Assembly (NCBI GenBank): GCA_022709605.1
Contig: JAKLIM010000026.1
Span: forward strand, 1-17,831
DNA: 17,831 nucleotides
Source of the DNA: Bacteroidota bacterium
GTDB taxonomy: Bacteria > Bacteroidota > Bacteroidia > Bacteroidales > Paludibacteraceae
Reading direction: 5' to 3'
Of the stretch, positions 1 through 7,221 are shown one piece after another. Under the pieces are notes generated by a model, which was given only the letters and a program-made list of their open reading frames with translations, was not told where the DNA came from and made no database searches. The stretch's first letter is position 1. Each line of letters opens with the position of its first letter. The translations under genes were made by a program, and so were the position numbers.

Positions 1-243
1 GGTTACCTGTGGGGTATAAATAACGGATATCTGAAAAAATGCCAATATAAAAAAATAGCGCTGAAAGGTTGGAAATACCTTTCAACTTTCGCACTTCAAC
101 CCGATGGAAAAGTAGGTTATGTGCAACCCATTGGCGAAAAAGCAATTCCCGGGCAAATTGTAAATGCAAATTCAACTGCTAATTTTGGGGTGGGAGCATT
201 TTTGCTGGCCGCCTCCGAAATGCACAGATTTGTGAAGAAATAA
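1..243 (+). CDS. C-terminal end of a GH105/GH88-type unsaturated glucuronyl/rhamnogalacturonyl hydrolase (partial)
   Basis: An open frame runs in from the left edge and stops with TAA at 241-243, giving the last 80 residues of a longer protein. Visible fragments are GYLWGINNGYLKK, a Gly-Lys-Val-Gly-Tyr-Val-Gln stretch, and the terminal FGVGAFLLAASEM. The last one matches the final helix of the YteR/YesR (GH105) and GH88 (alpha/alpha)6-barrel family, which typically reads FGxGAFLLAGSE. These enzymes hydrate the 4,5-unsaturated uronic acid left at the non-reducing end by pectate or rhamnogalacturonan lyases. The catalytic Asp residues lie upstream, outside the window, so activity cannot be checked. 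It is followed 78 bases later by the GH43 gene on the same strand, consistent with one pectin-degradation operon. Family assignment rests on the C-terminal motif only; GH105 and GH88 cannot be separated here. Confidence 0.75.
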   Translation, partial: GYLWGINNGYLKKCQYKKIALKGWKYLSTFALQPDGKVGYVQPIGEKAIPGQIVNANSTANFGVGAFLLAASEMHRFVKK

Positions 244-321
244 AATTATTTACAATTTTTCTATTTACCATTTACTATTTCTTTTTTTTCTAATTTTCAA
301 TTTCAAAAACTTAATACATCC

Positions 322-2484
322 ATGAAATTCAAATCATTTTCATTACTTAAAAACAAGCTTTGGTTGGCAATATTCTTTTGCGCCACACTTGTTGTACCTG
401 CAATTGCAAAAGATAAAACTTCAGCTTATCTGTTTGTTTATTTCACAGGCAACCGCGTAGAAGAAGAGCAAATTTGTTTTGCTTTGAGCTACGATGGCTA
501 TAATTACAAAGCTTTAAATGGCGGAAAACCGGTTATTAATTCAAAAGATATCAGTCTGACAGGTGGTGTTCGCGATCCGCATATTTTGCGCGCTGAGGAT
601 GGCAAAACTTTTTACATGGTAGTTACCGACATGACTTCGAACAAAGGCTGGGACTCGAACCGCGGAATGGTTTTATTAAAATCGACCGATTTAACGAACT
701 GGACTTCGACAGCTATAAATATTCCGACTGTTTTTCCTGAATTTGCCGATATTGACCGTGTGTGGGCTCCTCAAACTATTTACGACCCCGAAGCCGGAAA
801 ATACATGGTTTATTTTTCGATGAAACGAAAAGGTCCGGGCAATTTCGATATTATTTATTATGCTTATGCCAATAAGGATTTTACTGCGCTCGAAACCGCA
901 CCGAAGCAACTTTTCTACCATCCCGAAGGCAAATCATGTATTGACGGAGACATTGTTTTTAATAAGGACAAATATCACATGTTTTTCAAAACCGAAGGGC
1001 ACGGCAACGGAATTAAGAAAGCCATCGTAGATAAATTGACCGGGAAATGGGAAATGATTGACAAATATTATCAACAAACTACAAAAGCTGTGGAAGGAGC
1101 CGGAGTTTTTAAACTTAATAACTCGGACGAATGGATTTTGATGTACGATGTATATTCGAGTGGTTATTACGAATTTACAAAAAGTACTGATTTGGAAAAT
1201 TTCTCACTCATACAGGATAAAATTTCGATGAATTTTCATCCCCGCCATGGAACGGTATTGCCCATTTCGGATAAAGAAGCCGACAGGCTTTTAAAAAAAT
1301 GGCAACCCATTGATGAAGTTTTACGTTCTGTTCAATCAAAATCTGTAAAGAATATCAACATTAATATTGATAATAATAACAAAACAATTTTTTTACCTGT
1401 AAAACCGGGAACAGATTTAACGAAATTCAATCCTGAATTTCAGCAAAATAAAAAAGTAAAAGTTAAACCTGCAAAAGCAGTTGATTTTACAAAAGGAGCA
1501 GTAAAATATAAATTCTGTGTGGCAGGCCGAAAACCTGAAACATATAGCGTTTCCGCAGCCGAAATGCGCAATCCTGCTTTAACCGGTTTATATGCCGACC
1601 CGGATATTATTTATTCGAATAAAACAGGCAAATATTACATTTATCCCACTTCCGACGGTTTCGACGGTTGGTCTGGCAAATATTTCAAAGTATTTTCGTC
1701 GCCCGATATGGTGAACTGGACCGACGAAGGAAAAATAATTACGCTGGGCGAAAATGTAAAATGGGCCGATCGCAATGCCTGGGCGCCAACCATTGTTGAA
1801 AAGAAGATAAACGGACAATACAAATACTTCTATTATTTTACGGCTGCGCAAAAAATTGGTGTGGCTGTTGCCGACAATCCGGCCGGACCATTTACCGACA
1901 GTGGTAAACCTCTATTGGATGCCCGCCCGAATGGAGTTACACGTGGTCAGGTGATTGACCCTGATGTTTTTACCGATCCTGTATCAGGCAAATCGTATCT
2001 TTATTGGGGAAATGGCTTTGCAGCTGGTGCTGAATTGAATGATGATATGGTTTCGATTAACAACGAAACAGTCAAAGTAATAAACGTTCCCGGAAGTTTT
2101 CGTGAAGGTTCGCATGTCTTGTATCGTGATGGCAAATACTATTTTATGTGGTCGATCGATGATACCCGCAGCCCAAATTATGCAGTTGGTTATGCATTTA
2201 TGTCGTCGCCACTTGGTGAACTCACTGTGCCTGAGAACAATGTAATCCTACGCAAAGACGAATCAAAAGGAATCTACGGAACCGGACATCACAGCACCAT
2301 TCAGATTCCGGGTAAGGACGAATGGTATATCATTTACCACCGTTTCAATTACCCCAATGGCATCAATATGGGCGGTTCGGCAGGATTTAATCGCGAAGTT
2401 TGTATAGACAAAATGGAATTTAACGCCGACGGAACTATTAAATCTGTATTGCCAACGCACGAAGGAATACAGGTTGTGAAATAA
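322..2484 (+). CDS. Secreted tandem GH43-GH43 glycoside hydrolase (arabinofuranosidase/xylosidase type)
   Basis: A 720-residue exported enzyme. Residues 1-29 form a signal peptide (basic start, hydrophobic core, likely cut after Ala-Ile-Ala29). The first five-bladed propeller (about 33-325) carries the GH43 triad: base Asp85 in VRDPHI, pKa-modulating Asp208 in CIDGDIVF, and acid Glu258 in VEGAGV. A spacer at about 345-410 (NKTIFLPVKPGTDLTKF, then a Lys/Val-rich stretch) resembles the small Ig-like domains common in Bacteroidota surface proteins. The second propeller (about 419-720) has Asp426 in YADPDI, Asp546 in VIDPDVF, Glu595 in FREGSH, and the GHHSTI motif at 655-660. Both sites therefore look functional. 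GH43 enzymes remove arabinofuranosyl or xylosyl units; the exact linkage cannot be read from sequence. It lies 25 bases before the GH51 gene, so the two are probably co-transcribed. The spacer family is a resemblance from memory. Confidence 0.92.
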   Translation: MKFKSFSLLKNKLWLAIFFCATLVVPAIAKDKTSAYLFVYFTGNRVEEEQICFALSYDGYNYKALNGGKPVINSKDISLTGGVRDPHILRAEDGKTFYMVVTDMTSNKGWDSNRGMVLLKSTDLTNWTSTAINIPTVFPEFADIDRVWAPQTIYDPEAGKYMVYFSMKRKGPGNFDIIYYAYANKDFTALETAPKQLFYHPEGKSCIDGDIVFNKDKYHMFFKTEGHGNGIKKAIVDKLTGKWEMIDKYYQQTTKAVEGAGVFKLNNSDEWILMYDVYSSGYYEFTKSTDLENFSLIQDKISMNFHPRHGTVLPISDKEADRLLKKWQPIDEVLRSVQSKSVKNININIDNNNKTIFLPVKPGTDLTKFNPEFQQNKKVKVKPAKAVDFTKGAVKYKFCVAGRKPETYSVSAAEMRNPALTGLYADPDIIYSNKTGKYYIYPTSDGFDGWSGKYFKVFSSPDMVNWTDEGKIITLGENVKWADRNAWAPTIVEKKINGQYKYFYYFTAAQKIGVAVADNPAGPFTDSGKPLLDARPNGVTRGQVIDPDVFTDPVSGKSYLYWGNGFAAGAELNDDMVSINNETVKVINVPGSFREGSHVLYRDGKYYFMWSIDDTRSPNYAVGYAFMSSPLGELTVPENNVILRKDESKGIYGTGHHSTIQIPGKDEWYIIYHRFNYPNGINMGGSAGFNREVCIDKMEFNADGTIKSVLPTHEGIQVVK

Positions 2485-2509
2485 CGCTGTGAAATAAAAA
2501 TTCAAACCC

Positions 2510-4429
2510 ATGAAATCAAAACTAATCGTAATCGCCTGTTTTGCAGCTGTATCAATTCAAGCTTTTGCTGCAAAGCCAACTTCAAAATCCATCAGCCCTG
2601 ATCTTTTCGGAATTTTTTTCGAAGACATTAACTATGCTGCCGATGGTGGTTTGTATGCCGAAATGGTGCAAAATAGATCTTTCGAATATTCACCAAGCGA
2701 TAAAGGGGGCTGGAATTCGTTTACTTCGTGGGAATATGTGGCTTGGGGATTTGGTTACGGAACCGTTTCGGTGGAATCAAGTTCTCCCGTACATCCAAAC
2801 AATCCGCACTATGCCGTTTTGAATATTGAAGATGCAGGAAAAGAAGGGATTGGTCTGAAAAATTCAGGTTTCGATGGCATGGTGGTAAAAGCCGGCGAGA
2901 AGTATAATTTTTCGGTTTTTATTCGTCAATTGTCCGAACAGGCAGTTCCATTCGGAGTTAAAATGTACAATAAAAAAGGAAAACTGTTGGGTGAAACAAC
3001 AATAGCAACAGATTCGAAAGACTGGAAAAAATATTCGGCAAGCCTGAATATTACTCAAAGTTCGGATACAGCAGAACTGGTTTTATTGGCAACCGGAAAA
3101 GGAAAAGTAGCTGTGGATATGATTTCACTTTTCCCCGAAAAAACATTTAAAAACCGTCCCAACGGTATGAGAGCTGATCTGGCTCAAACGGTTGCCGATT
3201 TGCAACCCAAGTTTATTCGTTTTCCGGGTGGTTGCCTGGTTCACGGCGATGGACTGGGAAACATGTATCGGTGGAAAAACACAATCGGGCCGAATGAACA
3301 ACGCATTGCTCAGAAAAACATCTGGGGCTATCATCAAACTGCCGGGTTGGGTTATTTTGAATATTTCCAGTATTGTGAAGATATTGGAGCTAAACCACTT
3401 CCGGTTGTGCCGGCAGGCGTAAGTTGCCAGAATTCAGGTGGAACCTGGCGAATTGGCGGCACGGGTCAGAAAGGTATTCAACTTTCAGAAATGGATGAGT
3501 ACATTCAGGAAATTCTGGATTTGATTGAATGGGCAAACGGACCCGAAACTTCGGTTTGGGGCGCTAAACGTGCCGAAGCAGGCCATCCGAAACCCTTTCA
3601 TTTGAAATACATTGGCATTGGAAACGAAGATAAAATTACACCGGTTTTCGAAGAACGATTCCGGCAGATTTATGCGGTGGTGAAAGCGAAACATCCCGAA
3701 ATTACCATTATTGGCACTGTAGGGCCATTTCATTCAGGTGAAGATTTTATGCAGGGTTGGAAGTTGGCTCGTGAGTTAGAAATTCCGATGGTTGACGAAC
3801 ATTACTATGAATCGCCAGAGTGGTTTATTGCCAATCAGAAGCGATACGACACTTACAAACGTTCTGAGTCAAAAGTATATTTAGGGGAATATGCATCGCG
3901 TGGAAACAGTTTGTTCAATGCATTGGCTGAAGCTGCTTTTATGACTTCGCTGGAGCGAAACGGCGATGTGGTGCTGTTAAGTTCGTATGCTCCTTTGCTT
4001 GCCAAAACCGGTCATACACAATGGAATCCGGATTTAATTTATTTTGATAACTATAAAATTGCACCCACGGTCAATTATTATGTGCAACAATTGTTCTCCA
4101 TCAACTCAGGCGATACTTATTTCGATCAGGTTATAAACTTACCGAAAGATTCAACAGTGGCTGCCTCGTGTGTGCGCAATAGCAAAAACGGAAAAGTGTT
4201 TCTGAAATTGGTAAATGTTGGTAAAACTGCTCAGAAAGTAAACATCGATTTAACAGGAATTTCCGGTTTTAAATCCAAAGCAATAAAGACCTTATTGACG
4301 GGTGCCGGAGATGCTAAAAATACATTTGAAAATCCTCAGAATGTAGTTCCGGTTAAATCTGAAATTAAAATGAAACGAAAAAGCGAATATGAAATACCGG
4401 CTATGTCGCTGACAGTGATCGAAATGTAG
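2510..4429 (+). CDS. Secreted GH51 alpha-L-arabinofuranosidase with inserted carbohydrate-binding-like domain
   Basis: A 639-residue enzyme releasing terminal alpha-L-arabinofuranose from arabinan, arabinoxylan or pectin side chains. Residues 1-20 or 21 are a signal peptide ending QAFA/A. The (beta/alpha)8 barrel starts at about residue 28 with SPDLFGIFFEDINYAADGG, is interrupted at about 75-205 by a CBM4/9-like beta-sandwich, and resumes at about 215 (RPNGMRADL, then FIRFPGGCLVHG). The catalytic acid/base is Glu373 in GIGNED and the nucleophile is Glu460 in YLGEYAS; VDEHYYESPEWF between them is also characteristic. The C-terminal beta domain spans about 480-639. The length fits the longer, secreted Bacteroidota form rather than the roughly 500-residue intracellular form. 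It follows the GH43 gene by 25 bases and is the last gene of this operon, as the next genes point the other way. Family assignment is very secure; substrate preference is inferred from neighbours. Confidence 0.95.
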   Translation: MKSKLIVIACFAAVSIQAFAAKPTSKSISPDLFGIFFEDINYAADGGLYAEMVQNRSFEYSPSDKGGWNSFTSWEYVAWGFGYGTVSVESSSPVHPNNPHYAVLNIEDAGKEGIGLKNSGFDGMVVKAGEKYNFSVFIRQLSEQAVPFGVKMYNKKGKLLGETTIATDSKDWKKYSASLNITQSSDTAELVLLATGKGKVAVDMISLFPEKTFKNRPNGMRADLAQTVADLQPKFIRFPGGCLVHGDGLGNMYRWKNTIGPNEQRIAQKNIWGYHQTAGLGYFEYFQYCEDIGAKPLPVVPAGVSCQNSGGTWRIGGTGQKGIQLSEMDEYIQEILDLIEWANGPETSVWGAKRAEAGHPKPFHLKYIGIGNEDKITPVFEERFRQIYAVVKAKHPEITIIGTVGPFHSGEDFMQGWKLARELEIPMVDEHYYESPEWFIANQKRYDTYKRSESKVYLGEYASRGNSLFNALAEAAFMTSLERNGDVVLLSSYAPLLAKTGHTQWNPDLIYFDNYKIAPTVNYYVQQLFSINSGDTYFDQVINLPKDSTVAASCVRNSKNGKVFLKLVNVGKTAQKVNIDLTGISGFKSKAIKTLLTGAGDAKNTFENPQNVVPVKSEIKMKRKSEYEIPAMSLTVIEM

Positions 4430-4496
4430 AATATATTATTATTTAAACAGATTTGTTTTAATCCTTTACTTGTTCAATAATTTTTACTGTTTTAAA

Positions 4497-4514
4497 AAAA
4501 AATAATGATTTTTT
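4497..4514. terminator. Possible bidirectional terminator between convergent operons
   Basis: In the 100-base gap between the convergent GH51 and dehydrogenase genes, AAAAAAT (4497-4503) and ATTTTTT (4508-4514) form a perfect 7-base stem with a 4-base AATG loop. Poly-A on one side and poly-T on the other would give a U-rich tail in either direction. The stem has no G-C pairs and would be weak; the position is the main argument. A second imperfect inverted repeat (TTTAAACAG at 4442-4450 and CTGTTTTAAA at 4487-4496) flanks it. Confidence 0.3.
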
Positions 4515-4529
4515 GAAACGTATTAATTA

Positions 4530-5498
4530 TTAATGGGATAGAGTTATTACAACATTTCCTTTTTTATGACCACTTTCAACGTAAGTATGAGCATCCGGCA
4601 ATTCTTCCATTCGAAATTGCCTGTCGATTATCGTTGTCAATTTGCCATCTTCAATAAGGATTCGGATAAAATTAAGAGCTTCTGTTTTATTAACTGACAT
4701 CGCAAAAATAACTTTCTGTTTATTCCTGAATTTTGTCAGAATTGATTGTAAAACATGTTTAAAAGACATTAGAGTTGTAATATATTTGCCATTATATGTT
4801 AGCGCATTACGACAAATAGTAAACGAACTTTTGCCAACAGTATCAAAAATAATATCGTACCTTTTTTCCATGGAAGTAAAATCTTTTTTTGTGTAATCTA
4901 TCACATTCTCTGCTCCCAATGATAAAGCTAACGCTACATTTTTTGTACTGCAAACTCCGGTAACTTCGGCTCCAAAGTATTTTGCCAATTGTACGGCAAA
5001 TGTTCCGATACTGCCCGATGCCCCATTTATAAGTACTTTTTGTCCCTTTTGGATATTGACTTTCTCTTTCAGAAAAAATAGCGCCGTAGTTGCACCGTCA
5101 ACTACAGAAGCCGCCTCTTCGAACGACATGTTCCGAGGTTTTATTGCAAGCGAACCATTTTCATTCATGCATTTATATTCAGCATAACAACCTGTTCCAA
5201 ACCCTCTGAATCCAAAAACTTCATCACCCACTTTAAACTTTATTACAGTAGTGCCAACTGCTTCAATCGTACCTGAAAATTCAGTTCCCAAAATTTGATA
5301 CTTTTTAGTTGGTCCCGCAAATCCAAGCAATATTCTGCTTAAAAATGTATCACCTCTTCGCATCATACAATCGGCGGTTGTAACGGATGTTGCACAAATC
5401 CGGATTAAAACCTCGTTCGCTTTGGGGATAGGTTTTTCCATCTCAACCGGTTCCAGTACATTTGGCGAACCATATTTTTTATAAATAATTGCTTTCAT
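4530..5498 (-). CDS. Zinc-independent medium-chain NAD(P)-dependent dehydrogenase (quinone oxidoreductase-like)
   Basis: A 322-residue soluble enzyme of the MDR superfamily. The frame extends upstream to 5678, but I start it at the ATG at 5498. That start gives the family's standard N-terminus MKAIIYKKYGSPNVLE, while the extra 60 residues lie inside the AraC gene in another frame and look non-homologous. An AGGA sits about 9 bases before this ATG on the coding strand. The N-terminal GroES-like domain (1-125) includes GTEFSGTIEAVG and VGDEVFGF. The Rossmann cofactor site is INGASGSIG at 157-165. No four-cysteine structural-zinc lobe is visible, so it fits the zinc-free QOR-like branch. The ending SGHKKGNVVI is typical. 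It probably reduces quinones, enals or similar electrophiles with NAD(P)H; the true substrate is unknown. It starts 4 bases after the regulator's stop, so it is likely co-transcribed and possibly the regulator's main target. Confidence 0.88.
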   Translation of the reverse strand: MKAIIYKKYGSPNVLEPVEMEKPIPKANEVLIRICATSVTTADCMMRRGDTFLSRILLGFAGPTKKYQILGTEFSGTIEAVGTTVIKFKVGDEVFGFRGFGTGCYAEYKCMNENGSLAIKPRNMSFEEAASVVDGATTALFFLKEKVNIQKGQKVLINGASGSIGTFAVQLAKYFGAEVTGVCSTKNVALALSLGAENVIDYTKKDFTSMEKRYDIIFDTVGKSSFTICRNALTYNGKYITTLMSFKHVLQSILTKFRNKQKVIFAMSVNKTEALNFIRILIEDGKLTTIIDRQFRMEELPDAHTYVESGHKKGNVVITLSH

Positions 5499-5520
5499 CT
5501 TTTTATCCTGCTCTGTATAA
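5499..5520 (-). promoter_or_regulatory. Ribosome-binding sequence deciding the dehydrogenase start
   Basis: On the minus strand the bases before the ATG read AGCAGGATAAAAAG, giving an AGGA core about 9 bases from the start. It lies within the last codons of the AraC gene. Recognisable Shine-Dalgarno cores are scarce in this genome segment, so this one supports translation from 5498 rather than from the upstream ATG at 5678. Confidence 0.5.
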
Positions 5521-6405
5521 AGTTGGTGTAATTCCAACTTTCTTTTTAAAAAGTTTGCTGAAATTTTGCGGGTATTCAAACCCAAGTTCAAAAGCAATTT
5601 CATTGATGCTTTTATTGGAACTAGCCAGCAAAGTTTTGGCCTTCTCCAGGAGCTGATAATGAATATGCTCCTGTGCATTTTTTCCTGTTTCGCTTTTAAG
5701 CAAGTCGCTGAAATAATTCGGTGAAAGATTCATGGCTTCGGCACAATACTTAACGGTTGGAATGCCAATGCTCTTGATTTCGTGGGAGTTGAAATAATTT
5801 GTAATGAACTCCTCAAACCTGATAATGATATCTTTATTCTGATTGGTGCGAGTGATGAATTGTCGTCCATAAAACCGATTGCAATAATTCAGCAACAGCT
5901 CAATATTCGATAGGATAAGATTGTGAGTGTAAAGGTCGATATTGGTATTGTATTCATTCTCCATTTGTTTTAAAATGGAAAGCAAGGTTTGTTTTTCCTG
6001 GTCTGAAAGATGCAAGGCTTCGTGTTCAGCATACGAGAAAAAAGAATATTCATGCATTTTTTTACCTAATGCAGTATTCCGTATTAATTCAGGATGAAAA
6101 TACAAACCCCATCCTTCGGTAACGGGTGCGTCTTTTTTTCGGTCGAAAGTAATTATTTGTTCCGGTGCGGTGCAATGCAAAGTGCCTTCCTGATGATCAA
6201 AGGTTTGTCGGCCATACACAAAACTGCAATTGTTTTTAAAATTGACTGAATAAAAACTGCAAATAAAACTTCCCGATTCGGGTCCGTTTTGTACGTCTAC
6301 ATTTGAATAGTCGATAATGGTAACCAATGGATGTTTCGGTTTGTCAAAACCAGTTATTTGGTGCAATTCGCTAATTGTTTGAACTTTGTAAGCTATATCA
6401 TTCAT
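5503..6405 (-). CDS. AraC-family transcriptional regulator
   Basis: A 300-residue cytoplasmic DNA-binding protein. The C-terminal third is a two-helix-turn-helix AraC domain: the first HTH at about 212-243 (CAEAMNLSPNYFSDLLK) and the second at about 266-298 (INEIAFELGFEYPQNFSKLF, ending GITPTLYR), which is the classic AraC signature. Residues 1-200 form a variable cupin-like sensor region; the ligand cannot be predicted. The gene heads a two-gene operon with the dehydrogenase, 4 bases downstream. This organisation is common for stress- or metabolite-responsive oxidoreductases, so regulation of its own operon is a reasonable inference. It is not the hybrid two-component type that usually controls Bacteroidota polysaccharide loci, so control of the neighbouring hydrolases is doubtful. 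There is no signal peptide or membrane segment. Confidence 0.93.
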   Translation of the reverse strand: MNDIAYKVQTISELHQITGFDKPKHPLVTIIDYSNVDVQNGPESGSFICSFYSVNFKNNCSFVYGRQTFDHQEGTLHCTAPEQIITFDRKKDAPVTEGWGLYFHPELIRNTALGKKMHEYSFFSYAEHEALHLSDQEKQTLLSILKQMENEYNTNIDLYTHNLILSNIELLLNYCNRFYGRQFITRTNQNKDIIIRFEEFITNYFNSHEIKSIGIPTVKYCAEAMNLSPNYFSDLLKSETGKNAQEHIHYQLLEKAKTLLASSNKSINEIAFELGFEYPQNFSKLFKKKVGITPTLYRAG

Positions 6406-6523
6406 TTTTGTAAATTTATTTCGTTACAAAGTAAGACAATTTTGAAAGATAAATAACTAGTCAAATTACTGAATGTTGTATCCAAATTATCGGAAATTGA
6501 ACTTTATTTCAGTTCTTTTTCCA

Positions 6524-6531
6524 TAACTTTG
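6524..6531 (+). promoter_or_regulatory. Exact match to the Bacteroidota -7 box, upstream element poorly spaced
   Basis: TAACTTTG matches the Bacteroidota -7 consensus TAnnTTTG exactly. The nearest upstream TTG (6497-6499) is 24 bases away, just outside the usual 17-23. If used, it would give the giant gene a leader of nearly 700 bases. It is followed at 6542-6551 by the near-palindrome TGTCCAGACA, which could be an operator but could equally be chance. Confidence 0.25.
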
Positions 6532-6905
6532 TCAAACCGGCTGTCCAGACAATCTGTATCACAGTCATTTTATATATATCTTCTCACTTTTTTCATATAT
6601 GATTTATAATCATCACCAACTCTTTTTGTAAAAAATTTTCTTCTCCCGGAATTATTAAATGATAAATTAGTTACATTATTAAGTTCACAAATATGCCAAC
6701 ATTTTTTTTATTTAGTTTAAATTATTGCGAATATTTATAAAAGATTAATAATTTTAGAATAAATTATTTTTTAAATATAAGTCAAAAAGCAGTTATTCAA
6801 AATATCACATAATTATTATGCTGCCAATCAATTGCTATTAATAGTAGTCAGTTAAGTTGTAAAAAATATATGCTAAATAAACAATAATATTAACTTAAAT
6901 AGTGA

Positions 6906-6934
6906 TTGTATTTCAATTATTATCCCGAACTTTG
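6906..6934 (+). promoter_or_regulatory. Candidate promoter of the giant gene
   Basis: TTG (6906-6908), an 18-base spacer and GAACTTTG (6927-6934) match the Bacteroidota TTG-N17-23-TAnnTTTG pattern with one mismatch in the -7 box. Initiation about 7 bases downstream would place the transcript start right at the inverted repeat that begins at 6941, leaving a leader of about 280 bases. Confidence 0.3.
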
Positions 6935-6940
6935 TAAAAA

Positions 6941-7007
6941 GTTGTTGATTGTACTCTATTATTTATTGTCAATCAGGAAAATATCTGTTTTTTCCTAAAT
7001 CAACAAC
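6941..7007 (+). repeat. Nested inverted repeat in the leader of the giant gene
   Basis: GTTGTTGATT (6941-6950) and AATCAACAAC (6998-7007) are perfect 10-base reverse complements. Inside them AGGAAAA (6975-6981) and TTTTCCT (6990-6996) form a 7-base stem with an 8-base loop. A competing pairing, TGATTG (6946-6951) with CAATCA (6970-6975), shares bases with the outer and inner stems. In RNA this could be a stabilising 5' hairpin or a switchable structure. It is not followed by a clean T-run, so I do not call it a terminator. Confidence 0.5.
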
Positions 7008-7221
7008 GCTTCAAATCTCATTTTCTAAATGCAATCTTAGTTTTTTTAGTAGGTTATTAAATCTGAAATAATCGGTAATTGCATCTTAATTTTTTTCTGT
7101 TTATTTTTTTTACAGATATTTTTTTTTGAGATTAATTTCTACAAAAATTAATAATGGTAGTAAATTTATTTATGATCAATTTTAGATTCATTTTAATCGT
7201 TGTTTAATAAAATAAAATAAT

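Larger units (their letters stand above)
6406..7221. other. AT-rich intergenic region between divergent operons
   Basis: This 816-base stretch separates the divergent AraC operon from the giant gene. I see no convincing small gene, tRNA or other RNA gene. It is extremely AT-rich with many A and T runs, which suits a Bacteroidota promoter and leader region. It contains two weak promoter-like matches and the nested inverted repeat listed separately. From about 7020 to the ATG at 7222 it is nearly all A/T, with U-rich runs and no Shine-Dalgarno; the A-rich TAAAATAAAATAAT before the ATG is typical of Bacteroidota start sites. Confidence 0.6.

Noticed and set aside
4642..4896. 84-residue plus-strand frame opposite the dehydrogenase
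   Set aside because: It is antisense to a well-supported enzyme, has unremarkable composition and shows no start signal.
5499..5678. 60-residue N-terminal extension of the dehydrogenase frame
   Set aside because: It lies wholly inside the AraC coding end in another frame, carries no family similarity, and the ATG at 5498 has a ribosome site and the canonical MDR N-terminus.
7028..7098. Similar strings TGCAATCTTAG and TGCATCTTAAT, each followed by a T-run, in the leader
   Set aside because: The match is short and imperfect in DNA dominated by A/T runs; it is likely chance.
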